Source: Pseudomonadota bacterium
GTDB lineage: Bacteria; Pseudomonadota; Alphaproteobacteria; Rhizobiales; Beijerinckiaceae
Direction of reading: 5' to 3'
Length of the DNA: 17,607 nt
Assembly: GCA_023386155.1 (NCBI GenBank)
Contig: JAEWKH010000034.1
Span: forward strand, 1-17,607
Shown here: positions 11,980 to 17,607 of the stretch, piece by piece
How positions within the stretch are numbered: position 1 is the stretch's first letter
Layout: every line of letters starts with the position of its first letter
Program-made: the position numbers and the translations under genes
Notes under the pieces: model-generated
What the model was told of the DNA's origin: nothing
Database searches by the model: none
Seen by the model: the letters and a program-made list of their open reading frames with translations, nothing else

Positions 11980-12984
11980 GTGATCGAAAGCATCATGATC
12001 TTTGCGCTGGGATTCGTCGCAGCATCCCTCATCGCGCTTCTCATCGTTCCGGCCGTCAATGCGCGCGCCGAGCGTCTGGCCCGCCGCAGGGCCGAGGCGC
12101 TGTTTCCCATGTCGATCTCGGAGCTGACGGCGGAAAAGGATCACCTCAGGGCAGAGTTCGCCGTTCTGCAGCGGCGCATCGAACGCAAGGCCGAAGAAGC
12201 CCTCGCGGCCAAGCACGAGAGCATGGAGGAGCTCGGCCGGCGGGCGATCCGGATCGAGGCCCTTGAGGCCACCCTCGCCGAGCGGGACCGGACGGTTTCG
12301 GAACTCGAGACCACATTGGCCGAGACGCAGACCCGGCTCTCCTCCATCGAGACCGATCAGGCGCAGACCCAGGCCCATCTCTCGGGCACCCGCGAGACGC
12401 TGAGCGCCCTCGAGAATGCCCACCGGGCGACGCTGGACGAATTGTCCAACACCCGTATGGAACTGGACCTCGCCCAGCAGGAGCGTTCCGGCCTCAGGAC
12501 CGAGCTCATCCACGCGGAGGAGAAGCTCGCCCGCCTGGAATCCGACTTCACCGACGCGCAACGGCGCCTCACGGCCTCCTTGAGCGAGCTCGACACCAAG
12601 CGCATCACCATCTCGGATCTCGAAACCCGCCTGATGACCCAGACCTCCCGGGCCAACGATTTCGAACGGGCCCTCGGCGAGCGTCATAACGAGCTTTCGG
12701 ACGAGCGCCTTCGCCTGGCCGAACTGGCCAGGAGCCTGGCTGCCGAGCAGGAACGCGGCCTGATCCTCGAGCAGAGGATCCGCGAGATCGAAAGCGAGCG
12801 GGACGAGGCCCAGAGCCGCCTTGCGGACCTGGAGGCCTCCGCGGGCCAGAACGACGAGCTGCGCCGCCAGATTTCGGACGTGGCCGCTCAGATCATGAAA
12901 AGCGGAGACCGGCCCGGGAACGGAAATGCCCGCGAAGCCAACAGGTCTCGCGAGGGCAAGCGCCGCCGTTCGGCGGGGAAGTAG
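11980..12984 (+). CDS. Membrane-anchored long coiled-coil protein
   Basis: The 334-aa protein has one N-terminal transmembrane helix (MIFALGFVAASLIALLIVP, about residues 6-24) and a basic stop-transfer segment NARAERLARRRAEALFP. From about 45 to 305 it is almost unbroken coiled coil rich in Leu, Glu, Arg and Ala (IEALEATLAERDRTVSELE; ISDLETRLMTQTSRANDFER). A basic tail ends NRSREGKRRRSAGK. The topology implies a long cytoplasmic rod tethered to the inner membrane, as in some cell-division, polarity or chromosome-anchoring proteins. I do not recognise a named family. The start is taken as GTG at 11980 with GGAG 11 nt upstream; an ATG at 11995 is possible. It lies downstream of the repeat-rich gap. 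Confidence 0.75.
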   Translation: MIESIMIFALGFVAASLIALLIVPAVNARAERLARRRAEALFPMSISELTAEKDHLRAEFAVLQRRIERKAEEALAAKHESMEELGRRAIRIEALEATLAERDRTVSELETTLAETQTRLSSIETDQAQTQAHLSGTRETLSALENAHRATLDELSNTRMELDLAQQERSGLRTELIHAEEKLARLESDFTDAQRRLTASLSELDTKRITISDLETRLMTQTSRANDFERALGERHNELSDERLRLAELARSLAAEQERGLILEQRIREIESERDEAQSRLADLEASAGQNDELRRQISDVAAQIMKSGDRPGNGNAREANRSREGKRRRSAGK

Positions 12985-13000
12985 TCCTTCCCGCCGAACG
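12967..13000. terminator. Hairpin between convergent genes, overlapping a stop codon
   Basis: CGTTCGGCGGGGAAG (12967-12981) pairs with CTTCCCGCCGAACG (12987-13000) with one bulged G. The loop contains the TAG stop of the coiled-coil gene. It has no T run but sits exactly between two convergent genes. Confidence 0.55.
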
Positions 13001-13005
13001 CGCCC

Positions 13006-13359
13006 CTACTTCGGGTCAAGCAGCGGATTGCCGCCGGGGCTGCCCGGCGGGGGAATGACCGGCGTCGTGCCGGGATTGGGCACCGGCGCGGGGACGGTGA
13101 TGTCGGGAGTGGCGTTCTCGGGAGGGCGGATCACCCCGTCGGACCGCTCCAGCTTGTCGCTCAGGCTGTTGGTCGAGCCCGTCGACGGCGGGTCGTTGGG
13201 CTGGATGCCGTTCGCGTTCGGCTCGACCTTCTCGGCCGGCATCTGGTCCGGTGCAGGCATGTTCGGGGCCTGCTGCTTCAGAACCTCGGGATTCTGGGCC
13301 AGGGCAGCCGTGCCGAGGCCGGCTGCCAGAATCGTGGACAGGATCAGGACACGCTTCAT
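13006..13359 (-). CDS. Small secreted proline-rich protein, function unknown
   Basis: The 117-aa precursor has a signal peptide MKRVLILSTILAAGLGTAALA, probably cut before QNPEV. The mature part is rich in Pro, Asn and Asp (PNMPAPDQMPAEKVEPNANG; PAPVPNPGTTPVIPPPGSPGG) and looks unstructured. It has no cysteine, so it is not a lipoprotein. A segment NDPPSTGSTNSLSDKLERSDGVIRPP resembles small rhizobial periplasmic proteins of unknown role. An excellent AAAGGAG lies upstream of the ATG at 13359. It follows the D-amino-acid aminotransferase by 53 bp on the same strand and may share its transcript, although no functional link is evident. Confidence 0.75.
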   Translation of the reverse strand: MKRVLILSTILAAGLGTAALAQNPEVLKQQAPNMPAPDQMPAEKVEPNANGIQPNDPPSTGSTNSLSDKLERSDGVIRPPENATPDITVPAPVPNPGTTPVIPPPGSPGGNPLLDPK

Positions 13360-13412
13360 GGGTCGCTCCTTTGAAAAGGCAACGGGCGACCCAGGAGCGG
13401 GTTCCGGCAAAG

Positions 13413-14276
13413 CTACTCGGCCGCCATGGCCGGTGCGCTGGCCATGGCCAGGTAAAGCTCGCGCAGCCTTGTCGTGATCGGGCCCGGCTTGCCGTCGGCG
13501 ACCGGGCGCCCGTCGATGGACACGATGGGGAGGACGAAGTTCGAGGCACTGGTCAGGAAGGCCTCGGCGGCGTCGTAGGCCTCCTCGACGGTGAAGCGAC
13601 GCTCCTCGAGGACGATCCCGGCCTCCTTCGAGAGCCGCAGCAGGGACTTTCGCGTGATGCCCGGCAGGATGGCGTTCGAGAGCGGGCGCACGACGATGCT
13701 GCCCTTCTTGGTGACGATGAAGGCGCTCGACGAACCGCCCTCCGTCACGAAGTCGTCCTCCACCAGCCAGGCCTCCTGCGCCCCCGCCTCCTTCGCCGCC
13801 TGCTTGGCGAGAACCTGGGCGAGCAGGTTGATCGACTTGATGTCCCGCCGCTGCCAGCGCAGGTCCGGCACGGTGACCACGGCGATCCCCGTGCGGGCCG
13901 CCGGAGCGTCGGCGATGGCCTTGGCCTGGGTGAACATCGCGACCGTGGGCTTGGCATCCTCGGGGAAGAAGAAGTCCCGCTCCGCGACGCCGCGGGTCAC
14001 CTGGAAGTAGATGAAGCCTTCCGTCATGCCGTTGCGGCGCGCGAGCTCCTCCTGAAGGTGCGTCCACTCGGCCCTGGAATAGGGATTGGGAATGCGGATC
14101 TCGGCGAGCGAGCGCTCCAGGCGCTCCAGATGCGCCTCGTTGTCGACCAGGCGCCCGTCGAGCATGCCGACGCCTTCGTAGACGCCGTCCCCGAACATGA
14201 AGCCTCGGTCCATGAAGGGCACCTTGGCCTCTTCGATCGGCAGGAAGGATCCATTCAGGAAGACGATGCGGGACAT
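13413..14276 (-). CDS. dat: D-amino-acid aminotransferase (class IV PLP enzyme)
   Basis: The 287-aa protein is the usual size for this fold. FMDRGFMFGDGVYEGVGMLDG (22-42) forms the N-terminal active-site region. The PLP lysine is K147 in RWQRRDIKSINLLAQVLAKQ, and E179 in VTEGGSSSAF holds the pyridine nitrogen. PGITRKSLL is the phosphate-binding loop. RDIKSxNLL is characteristic of D-alanine aminotransferase rather than branched-chain aminotransferase or aminodeoxychorismate lyase, which share the fold. It interconverts D-alanine and D-glutamate with their keto acids, useful in peptidoglycan supply or D-amino-acid catabolism. ATG at 14276 is preceded by GGAG; an upstream start would add 11 unneeded residues. 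Confidence 0.88.
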   Translation of the reverse strand: MSRIVFLNGSFLPIEEAKVPFMDRGFMFGDGVYEGVGMLDGRLVDNEAHLERLERSLAEIRIPNPYSRAEWTHLQEELARRNGMTEGFIYFQVTRGVAERDFFFPEDAKPTVAMFTQAKAIADAPAARTGIAVVTVPDLRWQRRDIKSINLLAQVLAKQAAKEAGAQEAWLVEDDFVTEGGSSSAFIVTKKGSIVVRPLSNAILPGITRKSLLRLSKEAGIVLEERRFTVEEAYDAAEAFLTSASNFVLPIVSIDGRPVADGKPGPITTRLRELYLAMASAPAMAAE

Positions 14277-14389
14277 GAGAACTCCAAAGTCGTAACCCGA
14301 CTCAATCAAGCGTGACCTATGGGCAGGCGAGCCGCCCGATCTATATGACCCGGGGCGCCCGCAACCGTGACGGCATAGGTAACCCCATC

Positions 14390-15004
14390 ATGAGGTCGAC
14401 GCCACTTCTCATTTTGAAGGCCCTGCCATTCCTGTTCGCCATATCGCCCGCCGCCGCAGGCTCGCTGCCGGCCCAGAGCTGGTACAATCAGCAGGGTTAC
14501 GTCGGGCCGTCGGGGAACCGGATCATCGCCTGCCATGGCTATGGATGCTCGCGCCGGCTGGCCATCTCGGTCGACGGCGCCTGGATCGCCCGGGCCAGGG
14601 CCGCCCTGAGGTCGGGCCAGAGCTCGCCCGATGCGGAGCGCCGGGCCCTGGGCGAGGTGATCAGGTCCTATACGGCCTATCTCGCCGCCTCGCTGGGCGG
14701 AAAGCCCGACGTGCCCGGCTCGCCCCCTCAGATGTCCGGCGTTCACGGACAAATGGACTGTCTGGACGAGACCGCGAACACCACGAGCCTGCTGCTGGTC
14801 CTGCAGGACCAGGGTCTATTGGCCCATCATGTGGTGGAACATCCGGAATCGCGCGGCTTCTTCCTCGATGGGCGCTATCCGCATTTCACGGCGGTCATTG
14901 CCGAGAAGCGGACGGGGACGGCCTGGGCCGTGGACCCTTGGGAGAAGGCGCCCGGCCAGCGGCCGGATATCCTGCCGCTCACGCAGTGGCGGCAGGATTC
15001 GTAG
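14390..15004 (+). CDS. Secreted protein with a Cys-His-Asp arrangement (transglutaminase/cysteine-peptidase-like), unknown
   Basis: The 204-aa precursor has a signal peptide MRSTPLLILKALPFLFAISP with cleavage near AAAG (residue 24). C48 and C53 (ACHGYGC) could form a disulfide. In the second half C124 (HGQMDCLDETANT, start of a helix), H165 (RYPHFTAVI, a strand) and D182 (GTAWAVDPWEK, next strand) occur in the order and context of a papain/transglutaminase-fold triad. I do not recognise a characterised homologue. ATG at 14390 gives the signal peptide directly; the frame extends upstream to 14312 without adding family features. It is divergent from the aminotransferase and convergent with the SWIB gene, with a 19-bp gap. 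Confidence 0.7.
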   Translation: MRSTPLLILKALPFLFAISPAAAGSLPAQSWYNQQGYVGPSGNRIIACHGYGCSRRLAISVDGAWIARARAALRSGQSSPDAERRALGEVIRSYTAYLAASLGGKPDVPGSPPQMSGVHGQMDCLDETANTTSLLLVLQDQGLLAHHVVEHPESRGFFLDGRYPHFTAVIAEKRTGTAWAVDPWEKAPGQRPDILPLTQWRQDS

Positions 15005-15023
15005 GAACTCTACCTGAGAGAGC

Positions 15024-15320
15024 TCATTTCAGGTGCTGGGCGAGATGCTTGTTCATCTCGAACATCGTCACCTTCGGCTTGCCGAAAATCGGCTTCAGCT
15101 TGTCATCGGCCAGAATCTCGCGCTTGTTCTCGGGATTCTGAAGATTGTTCTTCTTGATGTAATCCCAGATCTTGCTCACGACCTCTCCGCGCGGCAGCGG
15201 ATCCGAGCCCACAATGGCGGCCAGCTCCTTGGACGGCTGCAAAGGCTTCTGAAGGGCATTGGGCTTCGAGCCGGCAGCCTTCTTCGCACCGGCTTTTCCG
15301 TCTGTAGTCTTGGTCGGCAT
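15024..15320 (-). CDS. SWIB/MDM2-domain protein
   Basis: The 98-aa protein has a basic, Ala/Lys-rich N-terminal tail (MPTKTTDGKAGAKKAAGSKP). A SWIB domain follows: LQPSKELAAIVGSDPLPRGEVVSKIWDYIKKNNLQNPENKREILADDKLKPIFGKPKVTMFEMNKHLAQHL (about 28-97). SWIB is best known from eukaryotic SWI/SNF subunits and from chlamydial chromatin or topoisomerase proteins; short stand-alone forms occur in many rhizobia. The lysine-rich tail suggests DNA binding, possibly nucleoid-associated. GGAGGAATAA precedes the ATG, a very strong ribosome site. The 184-bp gap upstream to the receiver gene holds no gene, only an inverted repeat CTGCCGGA / TCCGGCAG at 15418-15459. Confidence 0.9.
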   Translation of the reverse strand: MPTKTTDGKAGAKKAAGSKPNALQKPLQPSKELAAIVGSDPLPRGEVVSKIWDYIKKNNLQNPENKREILADDKLKPIFGKPKVTMFEMNKHLAQHLK

Positions 15321-15504
15321 TTATTCCTCCGGGAATGGTATGGGAAAGCTCATCGACAGCCTTGAACCAGGCCCGAAAAGCTCATTGACCAGCCTTCGGT
15401 CGGGCGTCGCGGCGTACCTGCCGGATCCCGGCCCCCTGACAGAAGGTCAATTCCGGCAGAGCTTATGTCCGCTCAACGTCATCAGCAAGCCGGAGTTCAG
15501 GAAT

Positions 15505-15957
15505 TTAGGCGGTTTTCGGAAAAGGGACGATCTTGGCCACGCGTTCGGCGGAAGGCCGTGGACTTTTGGCAACATGAGAGAAGCGCCTCGTCCGCTCCGC
15601 GGCCGAAATCACATGGGATACGATGACTTCATTGGGACAGGGTTTCGCCAGGAACGCGGCGCCGGTGGGCAGATCCCCCTGAGAAGGCCACTGACGGCCC
15701 GACATGATGAGGATCTCGGTCTCGGGCCAGGAACGATGAACCCGGTGCGCCAACTCGAAGCCGCTGCAGCCCATGGGCATGTCCACATCCGTCAGGAGCA
15801 CGTTGACGGACAGGCCCGCCTCCAGGAGCACAAGGGCTTCCGTGGCGTTGGCAGCCTCGACGACCTTGAAGCCGGCGTCCTCAAGAAGGTCAGAGATGAA
15901 GAGGCGGATGAGAGGTTCGTCTTCGACGATGAGAACGGTGGACGGGTCGGCGGGCAT
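15505..15957 (-). CDS. Receiver-only response regulator
   Basis: The 150-aa protein is a single CheY-like receiver domain. It has acidic pocket EDE (12-14), phospho-acceptor D57 in VLLTDVDMPMGCSGFELA, S86 in ILIMSGR and K105 in FLAKPC. A basic 30-residue tail (RTRRFSHVAKSPRPSAERVAKIVPFPKTA) follows. There is no output domain, so it must act by protein contact or as a phosphate sink, as seen for receiver-only proteins in alphaproteobacterial general stress signalling. The start at 15957 has a weak ribosome site. An exact EcfG-type promoter lies 32 bp upstream, so it is probably transcribed separately from the upstream uvsE. Confidence 0.88.
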   Translation of the reverse strand: MPADPSTVLIVEDEPLIRLFISDLLEDAGFKVVEAANATEALVLLEAGLSVNVLLTDVDMPMGCSGFELAHRVHRSWPETEILIMSGRQWPSQGDLPTGAAFLAKPCPNEVIVSHVISAAERTRRFSHVAKSPRPSAERVAKIVPFPKTA

Positions 15958-15988
15958 CGACTTCTTGACTCACTGCACAATGCCCATC

Positions 15989-16013
15989 AACGCCGCCAAA
16001 ACGGTTTGGTTCC
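15989..16013 (-). promoter_or_regulatory. Sigma-EcfG (general stress response) promoter
   Basis: On the minus strand GGAAC (16013-16009) and CGTT (15992-15989) are separated by exactly 16 nt. This matches the alphaproteobacterial EcfG consensus GGAAC-N16/17-CGTT at every position. It lies in the 85-bp gap between uvsE and the receiver gene and points at the latter. Confidence 0.7.
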
Positions 16014-16042
16014 AGGACCCCGCCGCAAAACGGAATTTTATT

Positions 16043-17077
16043 TCATCCCCTGCCCGCCCGCTCCCGCCCCTGCACGTAACGGGCCAGGCCCTCGGAGGCG
16101 ATGTTCTTGAGCTTGGCCTCGACCTCGAAATCCGACCAGGACAGGTGGCGCATCACCAGGTCGTTGACGGCCTCGTTCCACATCAGGTCCGAATGGGCGC
16201 GCAGGTCCCTCGGCCTGATCCCTGCCGCGACCAGGGTCCTGAAGTCGGGAAGCGCCCCGATGTCCCAATCGGGCAGCAGCTCCTCCCGCGAGACGCTCAC
16301 ATGGCTCACCGGCCGCACGCCGCGCCATGAGGCGATGATGCGCGCGATCCTGGGATCCTCCGGCTCGATGTACTCGCCCTGGCTCATGATCCAGTGGTGA
16401 TGCAGATCGAGAACGAGCGGCACCTCGTCCGCGAGGGGCAGCAGATCGTCGAGCCCGAAGCTGACCTCGTCGTTCTCGATCGTGATCAGATTGCGGGCCG
16501 TGCCCGACAGGCGGGCGAGCCCGCTCCTGATTCCCTCGGCGCCGATAGCCTTCGCGCCTCCGTGGATGTTGATATGCGCTCCATGGGGATGCCAGCCATC
16601 GCCGTACCCCATGAGCGCCATGACCTCGGCATGGTACTCGAACTCCGCGAGGCCGTTCGCGGCCGCCGACGGATTGGCCGACGCGATCACGCAGAACTGG
16701 CCGGGATGCATGCTCAGCCGCACATCGTTGTCACGGGCGAACTGACCCATCGCGGCGAGCCTTGCTTCAATCAGGCTGCGCAGATCCGGATCGCGGTAGA
16801 GCTCCTTGCAGCTCAGGTGCGTGTAACCGGGAAGAAGATCGCTCGACAGCCGGTGCAGGCGCTCGACCTTCGGCCGTGACGCCACATGGGCGATCTGCAG
16901 CCGGAACGCTTCCAGATTATGCTCCACGACCGCGCTCAGCTTGTCGTAGGCAGCGCTCCGGTCGAGCCGGCCGAGATAGGCCATCGTCACCGTGCCCGTA
17001 TTCATCGCCCGCGCGACAATGGCGTCCCCATCCTGGGGAACGAACTTGCAGCAGAAACCGAAACGGGAATTTTGCAT
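16043..17077 (-). CDS. uvsE: UV damage endonuclease UvsE/UvdE
   Basis: The 344-aa TIM-barrel endonuclease nicks DNA 5' to UV photoproducts and some abasic sites, starting an excision repair path independent of UvrABC. Characteristic pieces are RFGFCCKFVP at the start, TVTMAYLGRLDR, LSSDLLPGYTH, RLSMHPGQFCVIAS, HINIHGGAKAIG, LITIENDEVSFGLDDLLPLA, VPLVLDLHHHWI and HSDLMWNEAV. The His, Glu and Asp residues of these strands are the metal ligands. The ATG at 17077 gives the family start; a longer frame to 17278 crosses the upstream gene and is rejected. It begins 10 bp after the stop of a receiver-only gene, so the two very likely form an operon. No good Shine-Dalgarno is visible, which suits coupling. 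Confidence 0.92.
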   Translation of the reverse strand: MQNSRFGFCCKFVPQDGDAIVARAMNTGTVTMAYLGRLDRSAAYDKLSAVVEHNLEAFRLQIAHVASRPKVERLHRLSSDLLPGYTHLSCKELYRDPDLRSLIEARLAAMGQFARDNDVRLSMHPGQFCVIASANPSAAANGLAEFEYHAEVMALMGYGDGWHPHGAHINIHGGAKAIGAEGIRSGLARLSGTARNLITIENDEVSFGLDDLLPLADEVPLVLDLHHHWIMSQGEYIEPEDPRIARIIASWRGVRPVSHVSVSREELLPDWDIGALPDFRTLVAAGIRPRDLRAHSDLMWNEAVNDLVMRHLSWSDFEVEAKLKNIASEGLARYVQGRERAGRG

Positions 17078-17087
17078 GGCGATGGAT

Positions 17088-17441
17088 TTAGCAGGGCAGG
17101 CGACTGAGCGTAAGACGCTCCACGGATTCGACAAGCGTCCGCTCCTCGAAGGGCTTTGCGACGAAAGCCGCCTGCCGCAGGCCCGAAGGAAGGTCGCAGG
17201 GCTTGGACGCCGACACGAAGGCGAAGGGAATCTGCCGTTCGATGAGAGCCTCGGCCACGCCGAAACTCTTGCCGCCAATCACATCGATATCGAGCAAGGC
17301 ACAGTCGAACTCATCGTCGAGATGCCGGTATGCTTCATCGAGGGAACCGAATGAATCGACGATCTCGTGCCCCTTGGCTTCGAGAATGCACTGCAGGTCC
17401 GTCGCAATCCACGGATCGTCTTCCAGGATCAGAATACGCAT
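17088..17441 (-). CDS. Receiver-only response regulator upstream of uvsE
   Basis: The 117-aa protein is one CheY-like receiver: MRILILEDDPWIATDLQCIL with acidic pair EDD (7-9), phospho-acceptor D51 in CALLDIDVIGGKSF, S77/S79 in FAFVSAS and K96 in FVAKPFEE. There is no output domain. The start at 17441 has GGAG at good spacing; the frame extends further upstream without family features. It is followed after 10 bp by uvsE, which suggests co-expression of a phospho-signalling protein with DNA repair. An EcfG-like promoter candidate lies about 90 bp upstream. It is only distantly similar to the receiver at 15505-15957, with different motif surroundings. Confidence 0.87.
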   Translation of the reverse strand: MRILILEDDPWIATDLQCILEAKGHEIVDSFGSLDEAYRHLDDEFDCALLDIDVIGGKSFGVAEALIERQIPFAFVSASKPCDLPSGLRQAAFVAKPFEERTLVESVERLTLSRLPC

Positions 17442-17530
17442 ACCCGAACTCCAGCACCCGATCCCTTCAGGAGGAAAGCAACTCGCGCCGAACCCCTCGA
17501 GACAGGAAATTTTCAGCTCTTCAAGGGGGC

Positions 17531-17555
17531 AACAGGTTCGATGGCGCCGCGTTCC
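17531..17555 (-). promoter_or_regulatory. EcfG-like promoter candidate for the receiver-uvsE pair
   Basis: On the minus strand GGAAC (17555-17551) is followed after 16 nt by TGTT (17534-17531), one base from the EcfG consensus CGTT. It lies 90 bp upstream of the receiver start. On its own the match is weak; it gains weight from the exact match in front of the other receiver gene. Confidence 0.35.
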
Positions 17556-17607
17556 GGTTCGGATCTCCCACACCGGATTTTTCCGGGAACAGGGTTAAGG
17601 AATAGAT

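Noticed and set aside
13251..14315. A 354-codon plus-strand frame opposite the D-amino-acid aminotransferase
   Set aside because: The minus strand holds the complete class IV aminotransferase with its PLP lysine; the plus frame has no recognisable domain.
15012..15034. ACCTGA / TCAGGT inverted repeat between the secreted protein and SWIB genes
   Set aside because: Only 6 bp of stem with an 11-nt loop and no T run; too weak to call.
15418..15459. Inverted repeat CTGCCGGA / TCCGGCAG between the SWIB and receiver genes as a terminator
   Set aside because: The loop is 26 nt and there is no T run on either side, so it is not a convincing terminator.
15259..16110. A 283-codon plus-strand frame crossing the receiver gene
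   Set aside because: Antisense to the receiver domain and spans the EcfG promoter; no conserved motifs.
1..17607. CRISPR array, phage-defence island or toxin-antitoxin pair
   Set aside because: No regularly spaced direct repeats, no nuclease/helicase/reverse transcriptase gene and no small overlapping gene pair of that kind were seen on either strand.

Overview
The window looks like a chromosomal segment of a GC-rich alphaproteobacterium of the order Hyphomicrobiales (Rhizobiales). A Methylobacteriaceae/Microvirga-like host is my best guess. The basis is a family-typical CtrA with D51, plus SciP, ChpT, an EipA (DUF1134) protein, a PmtA-type methyltransferase, an exact sigma-EcfG-type promoter, GANTC sites, and dispersed GCATCGGATCC / GCGCATCGT palindromic repeats of a kind common in this order. 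The genus is inference; no search was run.

Layout. 1-300: N-terminus of an IS630-like transposase running off the left edge, then a tRNA(CAU) with its own terminator and a good sigma-70 promoter. 441-2615 (minus strand): a small conserved protein, pmtA-like phospholipid N-methyltransferase and mnmA. 2675-2806: a composite palindromic repeat. 2976-3694 (plus): sciP and a free-standing FlbD-type DNA-binding domain with a CtrA-like box between them. 3706-5543 (minus): a UPF0104 membrane protein translationally coupled to a class I methyltransferase. 5776-6399: a GNAT acetyltransferase. 6456-9234: fliJ (minus), a 518-bp regulatory region, ctrA (plus), a half-size EamA transporter and chpT (minus). 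9407-10867: a CysQ/IMPase-family phosphatase overlapping, tail to tail, a low-GC HAD hydrolase that looks foreign. 11029-11619: eipA. 11620-11979: gene-free, filled with palindromic repeats. 11980-15004: a membrane-anchored coiled-coil protein, a small proline-rich secreted protein, a D-amino-acid aminotransferase and a periplasmic protein with a Cys-His-Asp arrangement. 15024-17441 (minus): a SWIB-domain protein and two receiver-only response regulators flanking uvsE.

How the genes fit together. The stretch from 2976 to 11619 contains several components of the CtrA cell-cycle/flagellar circuit: CtrA, its phosphodonor ChpT, its inhibitor SciP, a FlbD-like output domain, a flagellar export protein and a predicted CtrA target (EipA). 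The right end looks like a stress cluster: UV endonuclease and two phosphoreceiver proteins, one behind an exact GGAAC-N16-CGTT promoter and the other behind a near match. I do not see a CRISPR array, an rRNA, an intact mobile element or a clearly new multi-gene system. The most original leads are the stand-alone FlbD domain beside sciP, the predicted EcfG control of receiver-only genes around uvsE, the periplasmic Cys-His-Asp protein, and the foreign HAD segment pressed against eipA.
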